Positions 18,374 through 26,758 of a stretch of 64,000 nucleotides of DNA are shown in pieces; within the stretch, counting starts at the first letter, position 1, and each line of letters starts with the position of its first letter. The DNA is from Helicobacter sp. MIT 21-1697 (GTDB taxonomy: Bacteria > Campylobacterota > Campylobacteria > Campylobacterales > Helicobacteraceae): contig NZ_JAPHNC010000004.1 in assembly GCF_026241255.1 (NCBI RefSeq), forward strand, positions 124,001 through 188,000. The letters are read 5' to 3'. Position numbers and translations under genes: made by a program. The notes under the pieces are model-generated. The model was given only the letters and a program-made list of their open reading frames with translations, did not search any database and had not been told where the DNA came from.

Positions 18374-19490
18374 AAAGTGAGCTAAGCGCATCTATACCTG
18401 TTTTTTCTGCAGGTGTAGCCTCATTTTCAATTGGTTTAGATTCTGTAATTTCTTGAAGTTCAATATCACATTCGCATAACATACTTGCAAGGCGGATATT
18501 CACGCCATTTTTGCCAATAGCTTTGCTTTTTTGCTCATTTTTGATTTGCACAATTGCCCTTTTGCGTTCGCCCTCTTGTGCTTCTTCAATCTTAACGCTT
18601 AGCACCTGTGCAGGTGTCAGAGCTTTAGCAACAAAAATTTCAAGTGTGCTATGATATTCTACGCAGTCAATATTTTCATTCGCTAGCTCCTTGCTTACCG
18701 TATTGATTCGCACTCCTTTTACACCGACACAACAGCCAATAGGGTCAATACGCGCACTATTTGAATATACTGCAATCTTTGCTCTATCACCGGGGATTCG
18801 CGCACTTTTATGAATAATGACTTCATTATCTTTTATCTCTGGCACTTCCATCGCAAGGAGTTCCTCTAGGAATTTAGGTGTTGTGCGAGAGAGTTCCACT
18901 TGCAATCCATTGCGATTAATGCCTACAAATTTTAAAATTGCTCGCACACAATCGCCGACTTTGAAATTTTCGCCTTTAATGCGATTTTTTTGGGGTAATA
19001 TTGCGCGGATACTTTCAATTTCTATAAAGGTATTGCCACTATCATCTATGCCTACAACTTGTCCATTGACGATTTTTCCTACCATTGCACGGAAATTTTG
19101 TAAGATTTGATTCTCAATAGAACGTTGCAAATTATATTCAAGATTTAAAAAAAGTTTATTAATCGCTCCCCTGCTCATTGCATCTAATTGTAATTCACAA
19201 TCCACTTCATCGCCTATGCTTACATCACCAAGTTCTTTGGCTTGAGAGAGGGGGAGGAATATCCCTAGATTTTCCTCATTTAATTCTTGCTCATCTGCAC
19301 ATACTTTCATACGATAAAAAAGCTTGAGAGTGCGCTCTTTAGTATCTTGCTCAACAAAATAATCATAATGCGGATTGATCTCTTCTTTGGCAATTTTAAT
19401 TAAGCCTTCTTTGACGATTTCTAGCACTGCTTGTGATTCTAAGCCTTTATCATAAGCAATTAAATCAATAATATCTAAAATCTTTTCCAT
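18363..19490 (-). CDS. nusA: Transcription termination/antitermination factor NusA
   Basis: Binds RNA polymerase and nascent RNA. Order: N-terminal polymerase-binding domain (MEKILDIIDLIAYDKGL), S1 domain (about 130-200, MVGKIVNGQVVGID), then two KH domains with RIDPIGCCVGVKGVRI and KAIGKNGVNIRLA. The acidic repeats of gamma-proteobacterial NusA are absent, as in most bacteria. I use the second ATG (19490) because AAGGAG abuts the first one (19499), leaving no spacing, but sits 9 bp before the second. Confidence 0.95.
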   Translation of the reverse strand: MEKILDIIDLIAYDKGLESQAVLEIVKEGLIKIAKEEINPHYDYFVEQDTKERTLKLFYRMKVCADEQELNEENLGIFLPLSQAKELGDVSIGDEVDCELQLDAMSRGAINKLFLNLEYNLQRSIENQILQNFRAMVGKIVNGQVVGIDDSGNTFIEIESIRAILPQKNRIKGENFKVGDCVRAILKFVGINRNGLQVELSRTTPKFLEELLAMEVPEIKDNEVIIHKSARIPGDRAKIAVYSNSARIDPIGCCVGVKGVRINTVSKELANENIDCVEYHSTLEIFVAKALTPAQVLSVKIEEAQEGERKRAIVQIKNEQKSKAIGKNGVNIRLASMLCECDIELQEITESKPIENEATPAEKTGIDALSSLFKS

Positions 19491-19625
19491 AAAATCCATC
19501 TCCTTAAGTCTAGTTGTGGGATTATGCCTTCATAGCTTGGGGATTTGTAGGCTATATGGCTTAATGAAGAATGATAGATTATAATAAAATTTTGCTTAAA
19601 GTTTCACAAATATGCCTTTTTTGGC

Positions 19626-19631
19626 TATAAT
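19626..19631 (+). promoter_or_regulatory. Extended -10 promoter of the nuclease/miaB operon
   Basis: TTTTTTGGCTATAAT, a perfect -10 hexamer with a T-rich upstream stretch and no -35 box, the form usual for Helicobacter housekeeping promoters. It lies about 35 bp before the ATG at 19666. Confidence 0.65.
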
Positions 19632-19665
19632 GGGAGATTCTATAACTTTGATTAAGGGAGATATT

Positions 19666-19926
19666 ATGGAACTTAAACTTGCTAAAAACACACTTGCTCA
19701 AGCGAATACCAAAAGTAAAGCTAATGTAGTAAAAATAAGCTATGAAGATATGCTCAAAAAGTGCGCACAGGGGGAACATATTTTCTATTTTGATAAAGAA
19801 AATTCACACAAGGAAATGCAAAAAGTATGCGCCTCTTTGCAGAAAGCGGGCTATAATACATATCTTAATGAAGTGCGTTATGGTCTTGATGAGGCAAGTT
19901 ATATTTATGAACTTCATATTATTTAA
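19666..19926 (+). CDS. HP0268-like small nuclease
   Basis: 86 residues. The pattern MELKLAKNT at the start, HIFYFDKENSHKEMQK in the middle and the very end YIYELHII match what I remember of H. pylori HP0268, an 80-residue protein reported to have a Smr-like fold and to nick DNA and cleave RNA. It lies 21 bp before miaB, the same order as in H. pylori. ATG 19666 is preceded by AAGGGAGATATT; the in-frame extension to 19612 would run through the promoter and is rejected. Activity is by homology only. Confidence 0.75.
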   Translation: MELKLAKNTLAQANTKSKANVVKISYEDMLKKCAQGEHIFYFDKENSHKEMQKVCASLQKAGYNTYLNEVRYGLDEASYIYELHII

Positions 19927-19947
19927 AATGATAGAATCTACACACCA

Positions 19948-21339
19948 ATGAAGCTTTTTATACAAACATTAGGCTGTGCTATGAATGAGCGTGATTCTGC
20001 GCATATGATTGCTGAATTGCGCGATAAGAAGCATTACACTCTTACAGATAATGCTAAAGAGGCAGATTTAATTCTTATCAATACTTGTTCTGTGCGTGAA
20101 AAGCCTGAAAAAAAGCTTTTTTCTGAAATCGGAGCATTTGCCAAAGAAAAAAAAGCAGGAGCAAAAATTGGTGTTTGTGGTTGCACAGCAAGTCATTTGG
20201 GTGAGGAAATTATCAAAAAAGCTCCAAGTGTAGATTTTGTGCTAGGAGCTAGAAATGTATCAAAAATCACACAGGTGCTTGAGCGTCCTAAAGCGGTTGA
20301 GGTAGATATTGATTATGATGATAGCACTTATGTATTTGCTTCGCCACAAAGTATGGGCATTAAAGCACATCTTAATATTTCCATAGGTTGTGATAAAAAA
20401 TGCAGTTATTGCATTGTGCCTTTTACGCGTGGCAAAGAGATTTCTGTCCCTAAGGATTTGCTTATATCTGAAGCAAAAAAATGTGTGGCAAGTGGGGTGA
20501 AAGAATTGCTCCTACTAGGACAAAATGTCAATAATTATGGCGTGAGATTCTCTCACCCTCACCCAAAAACAAATTTTACGCAACTTTTACGCGCTTTAAG
20601 TGAGATTGATGGCTTATATAGAATCCGCTTTACCTCTCCTCACCCTTTGCATATGGACGATGCATTTTTAGAGGAATTTGCAAGTAATCCTGTAATCGCT
20701 AAGGGCATACACATTCCTTTGCAAAGCGGCTCAAGTAGGATTCTCAAAATGATGAGGCGGGGCTATGATAGGCAATGGTATCTTGATAGAATCGCTAAAC
20801 TCAAGTCCCTTGTCCCAAATGTCGGCATTGGCACAGATATTATTGTAGGATTCCCTACCGAATCCGAGCAAGACTTTGAGGATACGATGGAAATGCTTTC
20901 TCTTGTGGAATTTGATACGCTTTATAGCTTTGTATATTCACCTCGTCCGCACACAAGTGCGTTTGAATATGATAAAAGTATGCTTGTATCTCCTGAAGTG
21001 GCAAAAGAGCGTTTAACGCGATTACAGAAACTTCATAAGGAGATTCTGCATAAAAAAGCGCAGCTTGAAATCGGACGCACACATAATGTGTTGATTGAGA
21101 ATCATTGCGATAGCAAGGAGCAGTGTTGGAGTGAAGGGCGCAGTAGTAGTAATAAATTGATTAAAATCTTGGACAAGAAATGCGAGATTGGCTCTATCAT
21201 AAAAGTAGAAATAACGCACAATGAAGGTGGTGCGCTTATGGGGAGATTTATAAATGAATTAAACCTTAGTCAAGCGCTTTCTTCTAGGGATTATTCTTTA
21301 CAAAATCTCACACACCTGAAAGAAGATACCTTATGCTAA
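19948..21339 (+). CDS. miaB: tRNA-2-methylthio-N6-dimethylallyladenosine synthase MiaB
   Basis: Radical-SAM methylthiotransferase that adds a methylthio group to i6A37 of tRNAs. The UPF0004 domain has the three Cys for the auxiliary cluster (LGCAMNERDS, NTCSVREKPEKK, VCGCTAS). The radical-SAM motif is CDKKCSYC. A C-terminal TRAM-like region runs about 375-440. RimO, a paralogue, is at 46982-48328; the MNERDS and SVREKPE signatures separate MiaB from RimO. It overlaps the next gene by 7 bp. Confidence 0.95.
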   Translation: MKLFIQTLGCAMNERDSAHMIAELRDKKHYTLTDNAKEADLILINTCSVREKPEKKLFSEIGAFAKEKKAGAKIGVCGCTASHLGEEIIKKAPSVDFVLGARNVSKITQVLERPKAVEVDIDYDDSTYVFASPQSMGIKAHLNISIGCDKKCSYCIVPFTRGKEISVPKDLLISEAKKCVASGVKELLLLGQNVNNYGVRFSHPHPKTNFTQLLRALSEIDGLYRIRFTSPHPLHMDDAFLEEFASNPVIAKGIHIPLQSGSSRILKMMRRGYDRQWYLDRIAKLKSLVPNVGIGTDIIVGFPTESEQDFEDTMEMLSLVEFDTLYSFVYSPRPHTSAFEYDKSMLVSPEVAKERLTRLQKLHKEILHKKAQLEIGRTHNVLIENHCDSKEQCWSEGRSSSNKLIKILDKKCEIGSIIKVEITHNEGGALMGRFINELNLSQALSSRDYSLQNLTHLKEDTLC

Positions 21340-21977
21340 GTCGTGAGAAAAAACGTCAGATACTTGCTAAAATCGCTCCACCTCTTATGTATGCTGTATT
21401 ACGCATTTTATATGCTCTTACGCGACATAGATTCCATATCAATGAACACGCAAAAAAGCATAATTTTATCGGTGCATTTTGGCACGGAGAACTTCTTATG
21501 TTACCTTTTTTATATAAGAGATTCCAAAAGCTCGTGAGTAAGGAGCGCGATAAAGGTTTTTATATTGTTCAATCTCATCATTTTGATGCTGAACTTATGG
21601 TTCGTGTTATTGCTCTTTTTAACTTAAAATCTCTACGCGGCTCATCTTCAAAAGGTGGTTTGCGTGTGCTAATGGAAGCCTTGAAGTTGCTTAAAGGAGG
21701 CTGCGATATAGGATTATCTCTTGATGGACCAAAAGGACCTTATCATTCCATATCTGATGGCGTAGTGGTGATGAGTCAAAAAACTGGGCGTTATATTATC
21801 CCCATACGCGTGGTGTATAGTCGTTATTGGGAGCTAAAAACTTGGGATAAATTTCGTATTCCTAAGCCATTTTCACGGATTGATTACCATATGCTTGATG
21901 GTTTTGTAGTTGATAAAAATATGCATCTTGAAGATGCAAAACAAATAGTGCGCTTACATTTAGAAAAGGAACTCTAA
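21333..21977 (+). CDS. DUF374 lysophospholipid acyltransferase-like protein
   Basis: 214 residues related to the LPLAT/MsbB superfamily. It carries the DUF374 signatures FWHGELLMLPF (acyltransferase His-x3-4-acid block), GSSSKGGLRVLMEALKLLK and GLSLDGPKGPYH. It probably acts at the inner membrane on a lipid or lipid A precursor. It starts within the 3' end of miaB. A promoter-like TTTTGCTAAAAT follows it, so the next three genes may form their own unit. Confidence 0.8.
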   Translation: MLSREKKRQILAKIAPPLMYAVLRILYALTRHRFHINEHAKKHNFIGAFWHGELLMLPFLYKRFQKLVSKERDKGFYIVQSHHFDAELMVRVIALFNLKSLRGSSSKGGLRVLMEALKLLKGGCDIGLSLDGPKGPYHSISDGVVVMSQKTGRYIIPIRVVYSRYWELKTWDKFRIPKPFSRIDYHMLDGFVVDKNMHLEDAKQIVRLHLEKEL

Positions 21978-22014
21978 ATGCTTATAATTGATTCAAACTT
22001 CACGAAAGTTTTGC

Positions 22015-22020
22015 TAAAAT
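22015..22020 (+). promoter_or_regulatory. Candidate promoter of the PilMNO-like trio
   Basis: TTTTGCTAAAAT, the same extended -10 form as upstream of rpmB, placed about 35 bp before the TTG start at 22055. There is no clear -35. Confidence 0.45.
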
Positions 22021-22054
22021 TGATAAAAATTGTGAATATGTGAGGGTGTGCGAG

Positions 22055-23080
22055 TTGTTAAAGTTTTTACTTCGTCCATTTTTTTCTACGGTTTTAATCG
22101 GCGTGAATCTTGATGCTAAAGTGTGTTCCCTCAAAATTGTTGTGCTTAAAAACGGACACGTTAAAAATAGTGTAAGCAAAGAGTTTAAAATCGTAAATAA
22201 AGAGCTACCTATGGAAGCAGCCAAACTGATTGCAGACTATAAACGCAAATATCCTTTTACTTATTTGAGTGCAATGAGTAAGACTTATAATCAAGGGCTA
22301 GCGAATTGCTCCAAAAAAGGAGAATTAATTAAGTTTGGTGTGAATGCAAAGACTTCACATATTGTTGAAATGCCTAATCATTGGCTTTTTTATATTCAAC
22401 AGCTTGCAGTTGATGAAAACCGCGTAAAGTTTATTCGTGCTTTAGGTTTGGATTATCTTTTTTCACCATTTGTGCTTGTATATGAGAATATCAAAGGGCG
22501 ACTTACTGACAAAGTGCGCTTGTATGTATTGCAAGAGCGAGCGAGTATTACACTTTTTGTAGCGGATAAAAAAGGTGTGTATTTTGGCGGGTTTTTTATG
22601 GTTGGAGGAGAGCTAGAGAATGCTGAAGATAAAGGTGCTTCTGTGCTTGAAATACATTCGGCAAAGGAAATGAGTGATTTGGATTCTATTCTTGGTTCTA
22701 TTGATGAGCTAAAGGAAATAGGTGAGCTGGAAGATTTAGATGAGGAGCTTATCCGCAAGGAATTTACACCTCAAGAAATAGATTCCCAAAAGCAGCAAGA
22801 GGCTGAAATGTCTCGTTTAGAGGGCTTAAGAGATTTAGCGCGGGCATCAAATGCAACAGAGATTCTCAAAAATTCTATTAATGAGTTTTATAGCAATCCT
22901 ATTTATAATAGCACACAATTTATAGAAACTATCGTGCTTTTGGACACTTATGGTATGACAGAACAAGCAGTTGCTCATATTCGCAATACGCTTATGATTG
23001 AGGTAGAGGTGCGCTCAATTCATATTCCCGATGCCCTTATTGACCTCTCTAAAGCTGAACTCAAAGATAATAGAGGATAA
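22055..23080 (+). CDS. PilM-like conserved protein, first of a PilMNO-like trio
   Basis: About 341 residues, no signal peptide. The start (FFSTVLIGVNLDAKVCSLKIVVLKNG) recalls the first strands of an actin-like ATPase fold as in PilM, and an acidic linker of about 60 residues follows near residue 200. Conserved as HP0271 or a neighbour in H. pylori and in the Cj0454c-Cj0456c group of C. jejuni, if I recall correctly. The downstream pair looks like PilN and PilO. I choose TTG 22055, preceded by GAGGGTGTGCGAG; GTG 22040 and 22046 are alternatives without ribosome sites. PilM assignment is structural inference. Confidence 0.55.
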   Translation: MLKFLLRPFFSTVLIGVNLDAKVCSLKIVVLKNGHVKNSVSKEFKIVNKELPMEAAKLIADYKRKYPFTYLSAMSKTYNQGLANCSKKGELIKFGVNAKTSHIVEMPNHWLFYIQQLAVDENRVKFIRALGLDYLFSPFVLVYENIKGRLTDKVRLYVLQERASITLFVADKKGVYFGGFFMVGGELENAEDKGASVLEIHSAKEMSDLDSILGSIDELKEIGELEDLDEELIRKEFTPQEIDSQKQQEAEMSRLEGLRDLARASNATEILKNSINEFYSNPIYNSTQFIETIVLLDTYGMTEQAVAHIRNTLMIEVEVRSIHIPDALIDLSKAELKDNRG

Positions 23081-23085
23081 GTATT

Positions 23086-23634
23086 ATGGCTTATAGTTTC
23101 ATACGCCCTAAACCTAAGAGTATTTTTAAACGTTATACAAAAATTTGGTTTGTATATAGCATATTGGCTGTGGTGTGTATTTATGGTTTTGCAAAGGTAT
23201 TAGAAAAACAAATTGTTGCTAAAATTAATGAACAAACTCATATTGAAGAAAATATTCAAAATATCAAACTTAAAACTATCGTGATTAAAGACTATATAGA
23301 GCGCCTAGATTATGAAATCACAATGGGTGAAAACATACAAACACAAAATAAAATGCTCAAAGATGGATTATCAAACCTCCTTAAGCTTATTCCAGATCAA
23401 ATTACGGCTAAAAGCATAGAGTTAAACTATAATTCCCTTGTGATGAAAGGTTTAACGCCCTCAAAGGAAGTATATAAATTTCTTTTGGAAGCTCCTTTGC
23501 GTGCAGTTTTTACACAGGTGAGAGTGGAATTTTATCCTCTTGTAAGTGGGTGGTTTAATTTTGTTGCTGTGAGTAAGGCAAATCCTACACTCAAACCTCT
23601 TAAAAATGACAAAAAGGAGCAAAGTGATGAGTAG
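23086..23634 (+). CDS. PilN-like membrane protein, second of the trio
   Basis: 182 residues. A short basic cytoplasmic start (PKPKSIFKRYTK), one membrane helix (about 20-40), a long coiled-coil stretch (about 45-100) and a small alpha/beta domain whose beginning LLKLIPDQITAKSIELNYN closely mirrors the PilN pattern of a Pro-containing loop and strand after the coiled coil. It is 5 bp after the PilM-like gene and overlaps the PilO-like gene by 8 bp. Sequence similarity is weak; topology and gene order carry the call. Confidence 0.55.
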   Translation: MAYSFIRPKPKSIFKRYTKIWFVYSILAVVCIYGFAKVLEKQIVAKINEQTHIEENIQNIKLKTIVIKDYIERLDYEITMGENIQTQNKMLKDGLSNLLKLIPDQITAKSIELNYNSLVMKGLTPSKEVYKFLLEAPLRAVFTQVRVEFYPLVSGWFNFVAVSKANPTLKPLKNDKKEQSDE

Positions 23635-24208
23635 CGATTTTCGTTTGGAATTTGCACTTAAAAACTTTGTTTGGTTTTTGGTATTTGCAGCTATTTGTGT
23701 TTTTTGTGTAAGTAAGTTTCTTTTACCTCAAGTGAATGAATATAAAAAACAAGCCCTAGAGAGCAAAAAATCACGCATTGCCTTCAATCAAATCAATAAA
23801 GATTATCAAGCCATAGAGGCACAGCTTAAAACACTCTCTATTCAGCACTACAAGATGCTTTTAAGTCTTCATAACCAAGGAGATGAAACAAAATTACAAG
23901 CTTTATTGCAAGATTATTTCACAGAAGTAGAAGTAAAAAAGCTCAACACTACTCGCGAACAAGATATTCTTGATACAAGATACCAAATTATTGGTTATGC
24001 ATCTACTACGCAGAGTATTGAAGATTTTATTTTATGGGCAAATACAATGCCTTATTTTGCGCGTGTAGAGTTGCCACTTAAAATGGAATTTGATGAGAAA
24101 AGCAAACAGATTTATTTTGTTATAGCGATAAGTTTAAAAAATTCAGATTATAAAGAACATCAAATTATTCTTGATAATCATTTGCGATTTGATTATTTCA
24201 AGCCTTAA
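23627..24208 (+). CDS. PilO-like membrane protein, third of the trio
   Basis: 193 residues: one membrane helix (about 13-33), a coiled coil (about 38-75), then an alpha/beta periplasmic domain (YQIIGYASTTQSIEDFILW), the layout of PilO and GspM. ATG 23627 has AAAGGAGCAAAGTG at the right distance; an earlier in-frame ATG at 23606 has none. The trio occurs in H. pylori, which has no type IV pili, so a non-pilus role is likely; I recall PilMNO homologues being placed in the Campylobacter flagellar-motor scaffold. Confidence 0.55.
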   Translation: MSSDFRLEFALKNFVWFLVFAAICVFCVSKFLLPQVNEYKKQALESKKSRIAFNQINKDYQAIEAQLKTLSIQHYKMLLSLHNQGDETKLQALLQDYFTEVEVKKLNTTREQDILDTRYQIIGYASTTQSIEDFILWANTMPYFARVELPLKMEFDEKSKQIYFVIAISLKNSDYKEHQIILDNHLRFDYFKP

Positions 24209-24212
24209 TATA

Positions 24213-25154
24213 ATGAAGCATTATTCGGTTTTAAAAAATGAAATAATACAGGCTTTGGATTGTTTGAGAGAAGATTCTATTTTGATTGATTGCACCTTAG
24301 GCTTTGGAGGGCATACTCTTGGGGCTTTACAGACTTATCCAAATATTGAAGTTTATGCTTTTGATAAAGACATATATGCACTTAATCTCGCCAAAGAGCG
24401 CTTAAAGCCTTATGTGCCACATATCCATTTTTGCAACAATGCTTTTTCTGAATTTTTGGATATTGTGCCAAGTGCGGCATTGGCTCGTGTAAGGGGTATT
24501 ATTGCCGATATTGGCGTAAGTTCTATGCAGCTTGATGAAGCGCAAAGGGGTTTTAGCTTTGCCTCTCCCACGCTTGATATGCGTATGGATACACGAGCGG
24601 AACTCAATGCTACAAAGGTGATTAATACCTATTCGTCTGCTCGTTTGGAAGAGATTTTTAGAATCTATGGGGAAGTGAGGCAGAGTAAAAAACTCACAGA
24701 ACTCATCACACATCAACGCAAAACAAAGCCTTTTAGCTCTTGTTATGAGTTAAGTACATTTATTGAGGGGCATTTTCCTCGTATTGGAGGCATACACCCT
24801 GCAACACTAGCTTTCCAAGCATTACGGATTGAGGTGAATGATGAACTAGGGGAGCTCAAAAGATTACTTCATAGCATAGAACTTGCTTTTGATGAGGGTA
24901 AGCTTGCATCTTGTAGAGTGGGGATTATTTCTTTTCATTCGCTTGAGGATAGAATTATTAAGCAATGTTTTAAGCAATGGAGCAAATCGTGTATTTGTGC
25001 AGAGGAAAGTTTAAGATGTGAGTGTGGTAATAATCACGCCAAAGGGCAGATTCTCACTAAGAAGCCAATTACCCCAACCCCTCAAGAGATAGCGCAAAAT
25101 AAACGTTCTCGTAGCGCAAAATTAAGAATTTTTGATTTACAGGGTAAAATATGA
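24213..25154 (+). CDS. rsmH: 16S rRNA (cytosine-N4) methyltransferase RsmH
   Basis: SAM-dependent enzyme that methylates C1402 of 16S rRNA, formerly MraW. It opens MKHYSVLKNEIIQAL; the SAM loop is DCTLGFGGHT; GIIADIGVSSMQLDEAQRGFSF, MRMD and the C-terminal SFHSLEDRIIKQCFK with RSRSAKLRIF are all present. Upstream in-frame codons to 24171 overlap the PilO-like gene and do not match the family. As in many bacteria it is followed by a small FtsL-like gene. Confidence 0.95.
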   Translation: MKHYSVLKNEIIQALDCLREDSILIDCTLGFGGHTLGALQTYPNIEVYAFDKDIYALNLAKERLKPYVPHIHFCNNAFSEFLDIVPSAALARVRGIIADIGVSSMQLDEAQRGFSFASPTLDMRMDTRAELNATKVINTYSSARLEEIFRIYGEVRQSKKLTELITHQRKTKPFSSCYELSTFIEGHFPRIGGIHPATLAFQALRIEVNDELGELKRLLHSIELAFDEGKLASCRVGIISFHSLEDRIIKQCFKQWSKSCICAEESLRCECGNNHAKGQILTKKPITPTPQEIAQNKRSRSAKLRIFDLQGKI

Positions 25155-25172
25155 TTTTGAAAAGGAGCATAA

Positions 25173-25538
25173 ATGAATACTCAAAATGATAAAACTATGC
25201 GTCTTGATGATATTATTCTCCCCAAATCGCGTGTGAATGAGTGGGAAAAAGAAGAGATTGCAAATGTTGCTGAAGAGGCTAAAAAAGAACAAAACATTCT
25301 TGCAAGAAATAATACACAAGGTTTAGGTTTGTATGAGCTTAAAGTCGCAGGTTATATTATGCTTTTTGTGTTCATAATAAGTGTGCCTAAAATTTATCTC
25401 TCTAGCCATATTTATTATTTGAGTAAAGATATTGCAAATCTTCAAGCCCAGTATGCTATGCTTACTGATGAAAATAGGCGATTAAAACACGATGTAGAGA
25501 ATCTACGTTATAAATTTTTGATTCTCAATGAATTTTGA
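25173..25538 (+). CDS. FtsL-like single-pass coiled-coil protein
   Basis: 121 residues: a charged cytoplasmic region of about 50 residues, one membrane helix (about 54-75), then a leucine-zipper-like periplasmic coil (ISSHIYYLSKDIANLQ-like heptads through LKHDVENLRYKFLIL). This topology and the position right after rsmH match FtsL, the divisome protein that pairs with FtsB. FtsL proteins share little sequence, so the call is by architecture and synteny. Good ribosome site (AAAAGGAGCATAA). Confidence 0.55.
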   Translation: MNTQNDKTMRLDDIILPKSRVNEWEKEEIANVAEEAKKEQNILARNNTQGLGLYELKVAGYIMLFVFIISVPKIYLSSHIYYLSKDIANLQAQYAMLTDENRRLKHDVENLRYKFLILNEF

Positions 25539-25549
25539 TTCTGTTAAGG

Positions 25550-25640
25550 TGGCGGACAGGGAGGGATTCGAACCCTCGATAACCTTGCGGCTATGCATCC
25601 TTAGCAGGGATGTGGTTTCAGCCAACTCACCCACCTGTCC
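25550..25640 (-). tRNA. tRNA-Ser (anticodon GCT)
   Basis: Read on the minus strand, the acceptor arms GGACAGG and CCTGTCC pair perfectly, and an encoded CCA end follows discriminator G. The T arm has GGTTCGAATCC, the anticodon loop is CTGCTAA with GCT, and a long variable arm (class II) is present, as expected of tRNA-Ser. It reads AGC and AGU codons. It lies antisense between two plus-strand protein genes, so it has its own promoter on the minus strand. Confidence 0.95.
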
Positions 25641-25798
25641 ATATGAAAAAAGAACGCTATTGTAGGCGAAAAATGATAAAACTACACTTAACGCTATTTA
25701 ATAGGATAGCCGAAGCGAAAATTTATAGATACAAAAGACAAATAAAGCAAAGTAATGTTAGAATCCCCTCTCTTTCATTCATTTTGGAGTAAAGGATT

Positions 25799-26737
25799 AT
25801 GATGAAATACGCATTTATTTTTCCCGGACAAGGCTCACAAAAAATAGGTATGGGCAAGGAATTTTATGACAACTTTGCTGTGGCAAAGGAGCTTTTTGAG
25901 GAGGCATCTGATAGCTTAGGGCTAGATATGAAACATCTTCTTTTTGAGGAAAATGATAAACTCAATCTTACATCATATACTCAACCAGCGATTTTTCTTG
26001 TCAGTGCTATTGCTCATAGTGTTTTTCAAAGCGAATGTCCGTTAATGCCAAGCGTGGCTATGGGACACTCTCTTGGTGAAGTAAGCGCAGTGGTAATCAG
26101 TGAAGGTATGAGCTTTGCTCAAGGGATAAAGCTTACACACAAGCGTGGGGAGCTTATGACACAAGCGTGTGAGGGTAAAGATGCAGGAATGATGGTTATT
26201 GTTGGGCTAGAGGATAACATACTTGAGGAATTTTGCCAAAACGCACAAAAACAAGCAAAAAGCATTTGGTGCGCAAATTATAATGGTAGCGGACAAATTG
26301 TGCTTGCAGGGCGCAAAAAAGACTTAAGCGAAGCAGAATCTACGCTTAAAACACTTGGAGCAAAACGAGCACTTTTGCTTCCTATGTCGGTTGCTAGTCA
26401 TTGTCCTATGTTGGAATCAGCCCTACCAGCTTTCACCCAGCTTTTAGATGAAAGTTTAAATGAACATTTAAGCACGTTCATTCTTTCAAATGCCACACTT
26501 GAAATGTATAGCACAAAAGCGCAGGCAAAAGCATTGCTTAGCAAGCAGCTTACACAACCTGTGCTTTATAAGCAGTCTATTCTTAAGCTCAATGATGAGG
26601 TTGATGCTTTTATTGAATTTGGAAATGGTAGTGTATTGCGTGGATTAAACAAGCGATTAAGTAGCCTGCCTACTTGGAATATTGAGAATCTTGCAAGCTT
26701 AAAAGAATGTATTGATGGCGTTAAAAGCGGAACTTAG
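25799..26737 (+). CDS. fabD: Malonyl-CoA:ACP transacylase
   Basis: Transfers malonyl from CoA to acyl carrier protein, feeding fatty-acid synthesis. It has FPGQGSQKIGMGKEF at the N-terminus, the nucleophile elbow GHSLGE with catalytic Ser, the conserved QIVLAG strand, the ASHCPML block with catalytic His, and FGNGSVLRGL near the end. 312 residues, normal length. The first ATG (25799) and the second (25802) are equally usable behind GGAGTAAAGGATT. It is first in a run with the nucleosidase, a phosphatase and two pseudopilins. Confidence 0.95.
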   Translation: MMKYAFIFPGQGSQKIGMGKEFYDNFAVAKELFEEASDSLGLDMKHLLFEENDKLNLTSYTQPAIFLVSAIAHSVFQSECPLMPSVAMGHSLGEVSAVVISEGMSFAQGIKLTHKRGELMTQACEGKDAGMMVIVGLEDNILEEFCQNAQKQAKSIWCANYNGSGQIVLAGRKKDLSEAESTLKTLGAKRALLLPMSVASHCPMLESALPAFTQLLDESLNEHLSTFILSNATLEMYSTKAQAKALLSKQLTQPVLYKQSILKLNDEVDAFIEFGNGSVLRGLNKRLSSLPTWNIENLASLKECIDGVKSGT

Positions 26738-26758
26738 ACTTAAATATAAGGAGTATCT

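Noticed and set aside
21122-21159. Short AGT and similar triplet runs in miaB as a repeat tract
   Set aside because: Only two or three units, in frame inside a conserved gene; not a repeat locus.
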